DNA of 64,000 nucleotides from assembly GCF_018919265.1 (NCBI RefSeq), contig NZ_JAHLQO010000001.1, forward strand, positions 372,001-436,000. The letters are read 5' to 3'. Positions 25,918-34,735 of the stretch are shown here, piece after piece (within the stretch, counting starts at the first letter, position 1; each line of letters begins with the position of its first letter). The notes under the pieces are model-generated. The model had not been told where the DNA came from and searched no databases. It saw only the letters and a program-made list of their open reading frames with translations. The translations under genes were made by a program, and so were the position numbers. This DNA is from Peptoniphilus ovalis (GTDB lineage: Bacteria > Bacillota > Clostridia > Tissierellales > Peptoniphilaceae).

Positions 25918-28416
25918 TTCATTTCCTCCTATATTTTCTTTTAAATTATATCCAGCAGTTTCAACTGCATTTCTAACTTCTTCTTTACTTATTCCAAGGT
26001 CGTCAAATTCTACAACACCAGTCAAATGATCTGCATGAGCATTTTTTGCTTTGCCAGTGTTATTTATCGCATCTTGCACTCTCTTTTCGCAGTGCTCGCA
26101 AGTCATGTCATCTACAATTATTCTATTTTTATTAATTTCTTCTTTAACTTCTTTTTTCTCACTCTTTGTGCCGAAGCTCTTTGGTTTAAATCTTCTTAGC
26201 CTTAGTGCATTATTTACTACAAAGACTGAACTTAAACTCATTGCAAAGGCTCCAAACATTGGAGAAAGTTTTAATCCAAAGGGTATAAAGAAAAGCCCCG
26301 CAGCAATTGGTATTCCAATTGTGTTGTAGAAAAATGCCCAGAATAAATTTTCTCTTATATTTTTAATAGTTGCCTTTGAAAGCTCTATTGCTGAAACTAC
26401 ATCGATTAGGTCATCACGCATTAGGACAACATCTGATGATTCAATTGCCACATCAGTTCCGCTTCCTATTGCCATTCCAATATCAGCCTTGGCAAGTGAT
26501 GGGGCGTCGTTTATTCCGTCTCCTATCATTAAAACTTTTCTTCCTTCATTTTGAAGCTTTTCAATGATTTTATTTTTATCTTGTGGCAAAAGTCCTGCAA
26601 AAGTTCTATTAAGTCCCATTTCTCTATTGATTGCAGCTGCAGTTTTTTCGTTGTCTCCAGTTAGCATTATAACTTCTTTATCCATGTCTTGAAGAAGTTT
26701 TACAGTTTTCTTGGAATTTTCTTTTGGAAGGTCTTTAACTGAAATTATTCCTATAACTTTTTTACTATCTGCAAAATACATTGATGTATTTCCCTTTTCT
26801 GAAAGCTCATCTGCTTTTTTATCATATCCATTTAGAGAAATTTTTTCTTCTTCCATGTATTCTCTATTTCCCGTGAAATACTTTTTGCCATCTAGCTCTG
26901 CAACAATTCCTCTACCACTTACTGAGTGGAAGTTTTCTGTGTTTTCAAGTTGTATATTTTTTTCTTCAGCAAAATTAATAATCGCATTTGCAAGTGGATG
27001 TTGTGAAGATTTTTCTATTGATGCTGCAATTTTTATAAATTCATCTTCATCTAGCTCAGTTACAACATCTGTCACGACTGGCTTTCCTTCAGTGATTGTA
27101 CCAGTCTTATCCATTACAACTGTGTCAATCTTGTGAAGATTTTCTAAGATTTCTGCATTTTTAAACAAAAGTCCAAAGTCTGCACTTTTTCCAGTAGCAA
27201 CCATTATTGATACTGGAGTGGCAAGTCCTAGTGCACATGGGCAAGAGATTACAAGTACTGATATTGCAAAGTTTAGTGCCATTTCAAATCCGTATCCAAG
27301 TGCAAGCCAAGCCACAAAAGTTACAATAGCAATTCCAATTACAGCTGGCACGAAAATACCTGATATTTTGTCTGCAAGTTTTGCAATTGGTGCCTTTGAC
27401 TGATTTGCCTCATCTACAAGAGAGATGATTTGAGAAATTGTAGTGTCTTCTCCAACTTTTTGCGCAACGAATTTAAATGATCCCGTTGTGTTAATTGAAG
27501 CAGAAATTACTTTATCGCCCACAGTTTTTGAAACTGGAATTGACTCGCCAGTAACTGCTGATTCATCAACTGATGATGCACCTTCAATGACTTCGCCATC
27601 AACTGCAACTGACTCGCCTGGTCTAACTAATATTACATCTCCAAGTGCTACATCTTCTATATTTTTTACGATTTCCTTGCCATCTTCAATTACAGTTGCC
27701 ATCTTTGGGGCAAGGTCCATTAATTTAGAAAGAGAATTTCTAGTTTTATTTTTAGATTTTTCTTCTAGATATTTCCCTACTGTGATTAGCGTTAAAATCA
27801 TTGCAGCAGATTCAAAGTATAAATTTTCTCTGTATCTGTCTACGATTTCTAAATTTCCTATTCCAAATCCATAAGCCATCATGTAAATTGCAAAGATTCC
27901 ATAAATCATTGCAGCGGCCGAACCAAGGGCAACTAATGTGTCCATGTTTGGTGCTCTATTTTTAAGTCCCTTAAATCCTGAAATATAAAAATCTCGGTTG
28001 ATATAAATTACAGGAAGGGCTAAAAGAAACTGCGTAAATGCAAAAATTATCGCTCCACTTGTACCCATGAAAATGTGTGGAATAGGAAGGTGAACCATGT
28101 GTCCCATTGCCACATACATTAGGATTAGCATAAAAATTGTGGAATAAATTAGCCTTTGTTTTAAATGCTCTTCTCTATCATCTGTATTTATTTCGGAAGT
28201 TTTCTCGCCTGGCACATTTGCACTGTAGCCAACTTTTTCTACAGCAGCTATAATTTCTTTATCAGTCAATTTATCTTCGTCGAAGTCGACTTTCATGGAG
28301 TTAGTCATAAGATTGACGTTGACATCATTAACTCCATCAAGCTTTTCAACTGCCTTAGTCACATTGGCAACACAAGATGCACAGGTCATACCTCCAACAT
28401 CATATTTTTTATCCAT
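25711..28416 (-). CDS. copA: Copper-exporting P1B ATPase CopA with C-terminal CopZ-like fusion
   Basis: This 901-aa pump expels Cu(I). Domains in order: an N-terminal HMA domain with GMTCASC; membrane helices; the actuator domain (TGES); the CPC transport motif in ISCPCALGLATP; phosphorylation motif DKTGT; ATP-binding HP dipeptide (SSQHPLA) and GDGINDAP; then, unusually, two HMA domains at the end (MTCEHC, about residues 770-830; GMNCNHC, 834-901). The last 68 residues are a complete CopZ with its own ribosome binding site. ATG 28416 is chosen because GGGAGGA precedes it. The promoter, CsoR-like operator and csoR complete the operon. Confidence 0.95.
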   Translation of the reverse strand: MDKKYDVGGMTCASCVANVTKAVEKLDGVNDVNVNLMTNSMKVDFDEDKLTDKEIIAAVEKVGYSANVPGEKTSEINTDDREEHLKQRLIYSTIFMLILMYVAMGHMVHLPIPHIFMGTSGAIIFAFTQFLLALPVIYINRDFYISGFKGLKNRAPNMDTLVALGSAAAMIYGIFAIYMMAYGFGIGNLEIVDRYRENLYFESAAMILTLITVGKYLEEKSKNKTRNSLSKLMDLAPKMATVIEDGKEIVKNIEDVALGDVILVRPGESVAVDGEVIEGASSVDESAVTGESIPVSKTVGDKVISASINTTGSFKFVAQKVGEDTTISQIISLVDEANQSKAPIAKLADKISGIFVPAVIGIAIVTFVAWLALGYGFEMALNFAISVLVISCPCALGLATPVSIMVATGKSADFGLLFKNAEILENLHKIDTVVMDKTGTITEGKPVVTDVVTELDEDEFIKIAASIEKSSQHPLANAIINFAEEKNIQLENTENFHSVSGRGIVAELDGKKYFTGNREYMEEEKISLNGYDKKADELSEKGNTSMYFADSKKVIGIISVKDLPKENSKKTVKLLQDMDKEVIMLTGDNEKTAAAINREMGLNRTFAGLLPQDKNKIIEKLQNEGRKVLMIGDGINDAPSLAKADIGMAIGSGTDVAIESSDVVLMRDDLIDVVSAIELSKATIKNIRENLFWAFFYNTIGIPIAAGLFFIPFGLKLSPMFGAFAMSLSSVFVVNNALRLRRFKPKSFGTKSEKKEVKEEINKNRIIVDDMTCEHCEKRVQDAINNTGKAKNAHADHLTGVVEFDDLGISKEEVRNAVETAGYNLKENIGGNEMEKILNVEGMNCNHCVASVTKALEGVEGVKKADVSLDDKKAVVEMDKEVSNDVLEKAVEDAGFTAKVK

Positions 28417-28428
28417 AATTCCTCCCAT

Positions 28429-28450
28429 CAATACCCCCAGGGGGGTGTCA
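28429..28450. promoter_or_regulatory. CsoR-type operator
   Basis: ATACCCCCAGGGGGGTGT is a near-palindrome of the TACCCC-GGGGTA type bound by CsoR. It lies between the copA promoter and ribosome binding site. A half-site (GGGTATTG) sits upstream at about 28490-28497. Confidence 0.75.
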
Positions 28451-28458
28451 CTGATTTC

Positions 28459-28487
28459 AGTGTAACACTAATTAGAAATTTATTCAA
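28459..28487 (-). promoter_or_regulatory. Promoter of copA-csoR
   Basis: On the minus strand, TTGAAT and TACACT are 17 bases apart, and the -10 carries a TG extension (TGTTACACT). The start site would fall directly before the CsoR operator. Confidence 0.65.
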
Positions 28488-28541
28488 GTGGGTATTGAGA
28501 TTAAAATTAAGAACATACGAACACATCGAGCACATTGGTAT

Positions 28542-28565
28542 AAAAAAGACGAGCCCTCGCTCGCC
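28542..28565 (-). terminator. Intrinsic terminator of the fic gene
   Basis: On the minus strand GGCGAGC pairs with GCTCGTC (one G-T) around GAGG and is followed by six T. Confidence 0.85.
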
Positions 28566-29279
28566 TTAATATTCCTTAATACTTTGTAATTCTTTTTCTT
28601 CAATGAATTTAAATAATTCTTCTTGTTCTCCATCTTTTCCAAACTTATCTAGGACTTCGTAATACCTTGCTCTTTCAGAAGCAAGAATAATTATGGGAAG
28701 ATAGTTATTTTTTAGAAGCACGAAATTCATGATAAGTCTTGCACATCTTCCATTGCCATCTACAAAGGGATGAATTCTTATAAACTCTCCATGCACCCAT
28801 GCTGCTAAGTTTACTGGATGAAGCACTTTTGATTTATTTTTATATTCATCAATAAAAAATTTCATCTCATCTCTAACTTTATCCCAAGATGGAGTAGAGA
28901 AACTAGCACCAGTTATCCTCACATTCTCAGTTCTATAAATTCCTACTTGAAAAATATTATCTAATAAAATCTCATGAATATCTTTGATTAATTCTTCTGA
29001 CAAATCCCTTTTTTCTTCAATAGATTTAAAAACATAATTAAAAGCTTTCTCATGATTAATTACTTCAAAGATTTCTCTTAAATCTTTTCCACCAACTGCA
29101 ACTTTATCAACAAGAACTTGTTTAACTTCATAAATAGTTAGAGTATTTCCCTCAATTTTAGTTGATTCATGGGTAAATCTTATATTTAAATCTTCTCTAA
29201 TTCTATCAAGAGTTTCTTTTGAAATTTTATTTTCTTTTTCCTTAATTTCTTTGATTAGTTTATCTATTTCATTTAACAT
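28566..29279 (-). CDS. Fic family protein
   Basis: Fic proteins transfer AMP or related groups to target proteins. The 237-aa protein carries the catalytic motif HPFVDGNGRC (about residues 170-179, fitting HPFxxGNGR) and, near the N-terminus, STKIEGN (about 39-45). The latter fits the inhibitory [S/T]xxxE[G/N] helix of self-inhibited class II Fic proteins, so no separate antitoxin is needed. A terminator follows. It lies 16 bases after the zinc-ribbon/SH3 gene, so they are possibly co-transcribed. The target is unknown. Confidence 0.92.
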   Translation of the reverse strand: MLNEIDKLIKEIKEKENKISKETLDRIREDLNIRFTHESTKIEGNTLTIYEVKQVLVDKVAVGGKDLREIFEVINHEKAFNYVFKSIEEKRDLSEELIKDIHEILLDNIFQVGIYRTENVRITGASFSTPSWDKVRDEMKFFIDEYKNKSKVLHPVNLAAWVHGEFIRIHPFVDGNGRCARLIMNFVLLKNNYLPIIILASERARYYEVLDKFGKDGEQEELFKFIEEKELQSIKEY

Positions 29280-29295
29280 AATGTCCTCTTAAATT

Positions 29296-30249
29296 TTAAT
29301 ACTTTAAACTTCCATCGAAATTCTTATATGAAACCCAGCCATCACCAGTGTTTAACCAAAGTATTCCCTTAGAATTAACTGTGTATGAAGCTACATAAAC
29401 TCCGTCGCCCTTATAAATTGTATAAAGATTTGTATATTCTGTACCAGGTCCTGATCTTATATTTGCAGTTTGTGCTGAAACATAGATGGTCTTGCCAACA
29501 AGTCCTGCACCAATGTCTGTTAAAGATTTTTTATTGGCATTTTGTTTAGCCTTTCTTTCTTGTGCTTTCTTTTCTGCTTCTTGCTTTTGAACTTCTGCAT
29601 TATGTGCAGCTTCAGCATCATTTACTGATTGAAGAAGATTTTTAAAATTTTCATTTTCTGGCTCAATACTTAAAAGATTGTTAAGAAGTGTAGCCGATGC
29701 TCTATATTCTCCACTTTCATTATTACTAGTGATTTGTGAATTTAATCTATTCACAAGCTTTTTTCTTAGATTTGAGACTTCGGTTTCATTTACTTCTTCA
29801 GCCGATTCCATATCTTTTAAAGCGAGTAGTGCATCTTCAAAATTATTGTTTTCAATTGAATCTTTTGTATTTTGTAAATTTTCTTCGCTTTCTTTTATAG
29901 AATTTATTCTCTCAATTTCTGATAAGTATTTTTTATCTCCAGTTAAATCATAAAGTTCTTTATTTAGAGATTTCATCGATTCGTAATTTTTGTTAAGAGT
30001 TTCCACTTCAAGGGAAGATTCCAGTTTTTTAATTTCCTTATTTTTCATTCCATTAAAAACAAAGAAAATTCCAGCCGCTATAATTACTCCAATTAAAACT
30101 ATTATTGCTATAATTTTTCCTGCATTTGACTTTTTCTTTGCTGGGTAGGAATTTTCGATTTCGTTATAAGTATTATTTAATTTGCTTCCACAATTTTCAC
30201 AAAAACTTGCAGTGTCTAGGTTTTCGTAACCACAATTATTGCACCTCAT
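29296..30249 (-). CDS. Zinc-ribbon, membrane-anchored protein with C-terminal SH3-type domain
   Basis: The 317-aa protein has an N-terminal zinc ribbon with two CxxC pairs (MRCNNCGYENL, ASFCENCGSK), one membrane helix (residues about 44-66), a long helical, likely coiled-coil region (about 70-225) and a C-terminal bacterial SH3 domain (about 252-315) with TANIRSGPGTEYTNLYTIYKGD. The zinc ribbon is cytoplasmic and the SH3 outside, where such domains bind peptidoglycan. Function is unknown; similar architectures are common in Firmicutes as stress or envelope proteins. Confidence 0.85.
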   Translation of the reverse strand: MRCNNCGYENLDTASFCENCGSKLNNTYNEIENSYPAKKKSNAGKIIAIIVLIGVIIAAGIFFVFNGMKNKEIKKLESSLEVETLNKNYESMKSLNKELYDLTGDKKYLSEIERINSIKESEENLQNTKDSIENNNFEDALLALKDMESAEEVNETEVSNLRKKLVNRLNSQITSNNESGEYRASATLLNNLLSIEPENENFKNLLQSVNDAEAAHNAEVQKQEAEKKAQERKAKQNANKKSLTDIGAGLVGKTIYVSAQTANIRSGPGTEYTNLYTIYKGDGVYVASYTVNSKGILWLNTGDGWVSYKNFDGSLKY

Positions 30250-30466
30250 TAAAGCCTCCTTTTTCTTTATATTATATATTTAGTTAAAGCTTTAAGCAAT
30301 TACAAAAGGATATAGGCTCTTTTTTTCTTTTTTATATCATTTTATAATTCCTTCTTATCCTGGAGAGAGGTGGCTATTATTAAAAATTGAGAATTAATTA
30401 ATAATATAAATTATTAAACATTAGTAAATTATTCTTAAAAGCCAGTATTAAAATTTAGGAAAATTT
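30250..30466. other. Intergenic stretch without recognisable genes
   Basis: About 220 bases of AT-rich sequence between the zinc-ribbon gene and the RIC-like gene terminator. The only non-AT islands are GGCTC at about 30313 and CCTGGAGAGAGGTGGC at about 30359; neither fits a known element. Confidence 0.4.
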
Positions 30467-30490
30467 AAAAGGACTTATATAAGTCCTTTT
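30467..30490 (-). terminator. Intrinsic terminator of the RIC-like gene
   Basis: A perfect 24-base palindrome (AAAAGGACTTAT and its complement) with flanking A/T runs sits directly after the stop of the gene on the minus strand. Confidence 0.75.
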
Positions 30491-30499
30491 AATCAAATC

Positions 30500-31132
30500 T
30501 CACATTTTAAACAAAATCTCATTTTCAATAAATATATGTCTTCTCGTATCCACATCAAGTGTTTCCATTAATTTATTGAGTTCAAGCACTTCCTCTTCTT
30601 CTGCATTCATCTTGTAATCTCTTGTTAGATATTTAATTCTATCGAAAAGTCCAATTGTCTTTTCGTGTTCTGCAAGTAAGTTTTCAAAGTCCACATCTTT
30701 TCCAGCTAGTAAATCTTTAAATTCGTATTCTTCTTCACTTGCAAAGTGTGATACTAGCTCAGCCTTTATTAAAAGTAGAACTTCGTAGATTACAAATAAT
30801 TGCTCTCCTCTTTCTCTATAGTATTTCTTGATTGCTTTTCTAAATAATTCATCAATTTGTTCAACTAAGTCAAGCTCATATGGGTGAATTTCATTTACTA
30901 TATAATTCACGATTTCTTCTGCATTCATCTTGTAAATTCTATCCATGTCTTCAAACTGAACTTCTCCAATTGATTCTAAAAATTCGTCAAAGTCAATGTT
31001 TTCAGATTCTAACACTGCTCCCAATTCTTCAAGTGCTATAAAATCATACTCAACTCCAAGTTCAACAAGTCTACTCATTACCTTTGGATTTTCCCTAACT
31101 GCTTCTTCTACAATCATATTTTTCTTTAACAT
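30500..31132 (-). CDS. RIC (ScdA/YtfE-like) iron-cluster repair family protein, diverged
   Basis: RIC proteins use a di-iron centre to repair damaged Fe-S clusters after nitrosative stress. The 210-aa protein follows their plan: a short N-terminal ScdA_N-like domain (IVEEAVRENPKVMSRLVELG) and a hemerythrin-like helical domain with ELVSHFASEEEYEF, LLAEHEKTIGLFDRI and RRHIFIENEILF. The Cys pair usual after LGIDYCC is replaced by VEYDF, and one His near residue 97 (IHPYEL) is in a changed setting, so metal binding may be altered. It starts nine bases after ltaE, so it is in the same operon. Confidence 0.75.
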   Translation of the reverse strand: MLKKNMIVEEAVRENPKVMSRLVELGVEYDFIALEELGAVLESENIDFDEFLESIGEVQFEDMDRIYKMNAEEIVNYIVNEIHPYELDLVEQIDELFRKAIKKYYRERGEQLFVIYEVLLLIKAELVSHFASEEEYEFKDLLAGKDVDFENLLAEHEKTIGLFDRIKYLTRDYKMNAEEEEVLELNKLMETLDVDTRRHIFIENEILFKM

Positions 31133-31141
31133 AATTTCCTC

Positions 31142-32137
31142 CTAAATTAAACTTTCTAAAAATCCCCTTATATCATCATCGCTTGTCTTGTAATCAGTGA
31201 CAAGCCTAATTATTGACTTCTCTTCATTTTCTATTTCAAATTCATTATCTACTTTTAATTTTTCAATTTCTTCTGGACTTGATTTGATAAAAATTTGATT
31301 GGACTCTGCAAAAACTATTTCGCGATTTTTCTTTTGAAGTCCTTGTTTTAAAAGTCTTGATGCTTCATAAGCCTTCTTGGCATTTTTGTAATATAAATTG
31401 TCTGTGAAAAGCACCTTAAAGGATAGTCCAATTAAAAATGACTTTGCCATCATTGCACCTTTTTGCTTTAAATAATATCTGAAATTTTCTTTCATATCAT
31501 CATTTACAAGAATCATAGCTTCACCAAAGATTGCACCATTTTTTGTGCCGCCAATTGTAAACACATCACAAATTTCTGCGTAGTCTTTAATCTTTGTGCC
31601 ATTTGCAGCCATTGCATGGGCAAGTCTTGCACCGTCAATGTATAGATATAAATTATTTTCTCTACAAACTTTATAAATTTCTCTAATCTCATCAAGGCTG
31701 TAAACTGTGCCAAGTTCAGTTGTCTGAGAGATATAGACAAGTTTTATCTTTACATCAACTTCTGAAGAATGTTTTTTAATCACTTCATTTACTTGAGATG
31801 GTTTTATCTTGCCGTCTTCTGAATGAACTGTGACAACTTTATGTCCAGTTGATTCAATGGAGCCAGTTTCGTGATGAGTGATGTGTCCACTTTCGCAAGA
31901 TAAGACTGCTTCATAAGGTCTTAATACAAAAGTTGTCGCCAAAATATTTGCGGCAGTTCCACCAGATATAAATTCAATATCAGCGTCACGACCCACTTCT
32001 TTTTTAATTAATTCTCTTGCTTCATTTGACAAAGAGTCTTTTCCATATCCAGAAATTTTTTCGTCGAATAATTTTTCTATTTCTCTATAGATTTCAGGTG
32101 AGCCGAAATCTTTATAATCATTTCTAAAGTTATTCAT
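31142..32137 (-). CDS. ltaE: Low-specificity L-threonine aldolase
   Basis: This PLP enzyme cleaves threonine or allo-threonine to glycine and acetaldehyde. The 331-aa length is right. Signatures: the N-terminal GYGKDSLSNEARELIKKEVG, FISGGTAANILAT, HITHHETGSIE, the PLP-binding Asp in YIDGARLAHA and the Schiff-base Lys in TIGGTKNGA. GGAGGC precedes ATG 32137. It is co-directional with the RIC-like gene and divergent from the aminotransferase gene at 32241. Confidence 0.9.
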   Translation of the reverse strand: MNNFRNDYKDFGSPEIYREIEKLFDEKISGYGKDSLSNEARELIKKEVGRDADIEFISGGTAANILATTFVLRPYEAVLSCESGHITHHETGSIESTGHKVVTVHSEDGKIKPSQVNEVIKKHSSEVDVKIKLVYISQTTELGTVYSLDEIREIYKVCRENNLYLYIDGARLAHAMAANGTKIKDYAEICDVFTIGGTKNGAIFGEAMILVNDDMKENFRYYLKQKGAMMAKSFLIGLSFKVLFTDNLYYKNAKKAYEASRLLKQGLQKKNREIVFAESNQIFIKSSPEEIEKLKVDNEFEIENEEKSIIRLVTDYKTSDDDIRGFLESLI

Positions 32138-32165
32138 TTTGCCTCCAATAAGGTTTTGTCCTTAA

Positions 32166-32221
32166 TTTACATTTACCCAAATTTGTGTATAATAAAATAA
32201 TATTATATTCAATTGGGTAAA
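32166..32221 (+). promoter_or_regulatory. Promoter framed by a 9-bp inverted repeat
   Basis: TTTACA (32166) and TATAAT (32188-32193) are 16 bases apart. The inverted repeat TTTACCCAA (32172-32180) and TTGGGTAAA (32213-32221) brackets the -10 box, and inner bases are also partly palindromic. This looks like a two-arm repressor site for the aminotransferase-TraB unit. Confidence 0.5.
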
Positions 32222-32240
32222 ATATAAAAGAGGTGTTTAA

Positions 32241-33323
32241 ATGAATAGTCATGGAGCTAACATTTTTGAAATTTCAAAGAAAAATAATATAGATTTAAAT
32301 GAGATAATGGATTTTTCTTCCAATATCAATCCTCTTGGTCCAAGCAAAAAAGCACTGGACTTCTTGAAAGAAAATCTAAATCTCCTAGCTGCATATCCCG
32401 ATGTGGACTATGTGGATCTTAAAAACTCAATATCAAATTACACATCTGTGGACAGCAAAAACATTGTATTGGGACTTGGCTCCACAGAAATTTTAAAGGA
32501 TTCTATTAAATTCTTTTCTCCACAAAGGGCAATGATTTTATCTCCCTGCTATTCAGAGTATGAAAGGGAATTAAAATCCATTGGTGCAGAAGTTTTTGAA
32601 TTTAACTTAAAAGAATCTAAAGATTTTAAAGTTGATGTAGATGAGATAATTCTTGCAATACATGAAAATAAAGTCAATCTTTTAGTGTTTGCAAATCCAA
32701 ACAATCCAACTGGTACAATTTTTACAAGAGATGAAATCGAAAAGATACTAAAAGAAACAGAAGTAAATTTGATAATAGATGAAACTTATGTGGAATTTAC
32801 TGATATGGAAATTTTTTCTTCAACTAAGCTAATTGATGATTATGAAAATATTATTGTAGTAAGAGGTACTTCAAAATTTTTTGGACTTCCAGGAATAAGG
32901 CTTGGTTATGGGCTTACTTCTAATAAAGAACTGCTCAAAAACTACGAAGAAAACGAAACTTTATGGGAGATAAATTCCGCTGCAGATATCTGCGGCAGAG
33001 TTATGTTTTCAGATAAAGAATATATTGAAAAAGTTTTTAATTTTATAAAAACTGAAAGGGAGAAAATTTTACAAGATTTAAAAGATATTAAAAACCTTAG
33101 AGCCTTTGAAAGCTATGGAAATTTTATACTTGTAAAGATTTTAGATGGGCCTAATTCTACAGCTCTTCGCGAGAAACTAATTGAAGATAAAATAATAATT
33201 AGAGACTGCAAAACATTTAAGAATCTAGATAATTCATTTTTTAGATTTTGTATTCTGGGTAAAGATGAAAATGAATTGTTAATTGAAAAATTGAGAAAAG
33301 TTTATGAGGTGGACAATGATTAA
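32241..33323 (+). CDS. Class I/II aminotransferase, CobD/HisC-like
   Basis: This 360-aa PLP-dependent enzyme has the Schiff-base Lys in RGTSKFFGLPGIRLGYG (about residue 213), the PLP-binding ANPNNPTGT and IIDETYVEF. It opens with HGANIFEISKK then DFSSNINPLGPS, the signature of CobD L-threonine-O-3-phosphate decarboxylases of cobalamin synthesis rather than plain HisC. No cobalamin or histidine genes are near, so the role is uncertain; a stand-alone decarboxylase or transaminase is possible. It overlaps the TraB gene by eight bases. Confidence 0.82.
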   Translation: MNSHGANIFEISKKNNIDLNEIMDFSSNINPLGPSKKALDFLKENLNLLAAYPDVDYVDLKNSISNYTSVDSKNIVLGLGSTEILKDSIKFFSPQRAMILSPCYSEYERELKSIGAEVFEFNLKESKDFKVDVDEIILAIHENKVNLLVFANPNNPTGTIFTRDEIEKILKETEVNLIIDETYVEFTDMEIFSSTKLIDDYENIIVVRGTSKFFGLPGIRLGYGLTSNKELLKNYEENETLWEINSAADICGRVMFSDKEYIEKVFNFIKTEREKILQDLKDIKNLRAFESYGNFILVKILDGPNSTALREKLIEDKIIIRDCKTFKNLDNSFFRFCILGKDENELLIEKLRKVYEVDND

Positions 33324-34713
33324 AATTAATTTTCCAAAATTTATTAAAAAGAACAAAAAGAAACTTAAAAATATAATGGTGCTATTTGTGCTTGCTCCAG
33401 CACTTGTAATTCCTACATTTGCTGAAGGTGCAAAAAAGGTCCCTAATACAAATGATACTAAAGTCGAAGAAACTCAACAAACTCAACAAACTTTAAAACT
33501 TCCAACATTTAGTCCATGGGCAACTGCGGACTTAAACGAAGCTCAATTTATGGGAATATTCCCAAATGAAAGATTCTACGATGGAACAGATTATAAAAAA
33601 GAAGCAAAGCTTGAAGAGTTAAAGAAATTAAACGAACTTTCAAATAAAAAGCTAACTGAAAGAGATATTAAAACTGGCGGAGTCTTTGAATTTAAAAATC
33701 TCACAAGAATTGAAGTGCTAAACTCAATATCAAGACTTCTAAACAAAGAAGAATTTAGCATTAAAGACTTACAAGATAAAAAAATATTTAGAGGAGAAAG
33801 TGACGAAAAATATCTAAACTCAAAAATTCCACTACAAGAAGCACTTGCACTTTATGCAAGAACAGTTAATGGAGTTCTCCAAGAAAATGGCAAGACTTCA
33901 AAGGGATTTTTCTATGAAGTAAAAAATAAGGACAACACAATATATATGCTTGGATCAATTCACGTTGGAAAAAATGAAATGTATCCAATAGATGGAAAAA
34001 TTATCGATTCACTTAAAAAATCACAAAAAATATATATGGAAGTTGACTTAACTAATCCTAATGCTGCAAAGATTATGCAAGAAGCTATGTATTACAAAGA
34101 TAACACTACTCTTAAAGATGATTTAGGAGATGAACTATATGCAAAAGTTGTAAAAATCTTTGGAAATCTTGGACTTAAAGAAGAATCTATAAGAAAAATG
34201 AGACCATGGGCAGTTGTAAATTCACTTTCAATTGATCCAAGTGGTGAAACTGGCAACGCAGCCTTTGGTGTGGAATCATATTTCATATCACAAGCTTTAT
34301 TAAATGGAATAAAGGTTGGCGAGCTTGAAAGTATTGAATTCCAAAGAGATTTACTTTCTGGCTTTGACAAAGAAACTTATATCACTATGATTAAAGATAG
34401 TGTCGAAGAAATTGAAAATAATGGATATAAAAATATAAATGCACAACTTGATGCAATGCTTGAATCTTGGATTAAGGGAGATAAAAAAATTATAGCTGGA
34501 TCTTTTAGACAAAAAAGTGATGATGCTTCAGTTAAATTTAACAACGCCCTTGTAGAAACAAGAGATGCAAATATGGCAGAAAAAATAGAAAAACTTTTAA
34601 AACAAGATGGCAAAAACACTTACTTCGTATTAGTTGGATCAGCACATTTAGTTCCAGATGAATCAATTACAGGAATTTTAAAAGACAAAGGATATGAAGT
34701 AGTAGAAAAATAA
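33316..34713 (+). CDS. TraB/GumN family protein with N-terminal signal and SLH-like region
   Basis: The 465-aa product has a signal or anchor segment (residues about 17-38, ending PTFAEGA), then a stretch with FSPWATADLNEAQFMGIFP and LTRIEVLNSISRLL that looks like a degenerate SLH domain. A TraB/GumN domain (about 190-465) follows, with IYMLGSIHVGKNEMYP, YMEVDLTNP, GELESIEFQRDLL and the closing VLVGSAHLVPDESI. The conserved GSxHxG and GxxH motifs match metal-dependent Tiki/TraB-type peptidases, so a surface peptidase role is possible. GAGGTGG precedes ATG 33316. Confidence 0.85.
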   Translation: MIKINFPKFIKKNKKKLKNIMVLFVLAPALVIPTFAEGAKKVPNTNDTKVEETQQTQQTLKLPTFSPWATADLNEAQFMGIFPNERFYDGTDYKKEAKLEELKKLNELSNKKLTERDIKTGGVFEFKNLTRIEVLNSISRLLNKEEFSIKDLQDKKIFRGESDEKYLNSKIPLQEALALYARTVNGVLQENGKTSKGFFYEVKNKDNTIYMLGSIHVGKNEMYPIDGKIIDSLKKSQKIYMEVDLTNPNAAKIMQEAMYYKDNTTLKDDLGDELYAKVVKIFGNLGLKEESIRKMRPWAVVNSLSIDPSGETGNAAFGVESYFISQALLNGIKVGELESIEFQRDLLSGFDKETYITMIKDSVEEIENNGYKNINAQLDAMLESWIKGDKKIIAGSFRQKSDDASVKFNNALVETRDANMAEKIEKLLKQDGKNTYFVLVGSAHLVPDESITGILKDKGYEVVEK

Positions 34714-34735
34714 TTATTAGAAATATGAGGTAAAC

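Noticed and set aside
26051-27874. Several plus-strand frames opposite copA
   Set aside because: Antisense shadows with Ser/Phe-rich, low-information composition; copA is unambiguous.
25711-28416. Programmed frameshift in copA as in E. coli
   Set aside because: The frame is continuous to the end; the internal start at 25917 is the simpler route to a short chaperone.
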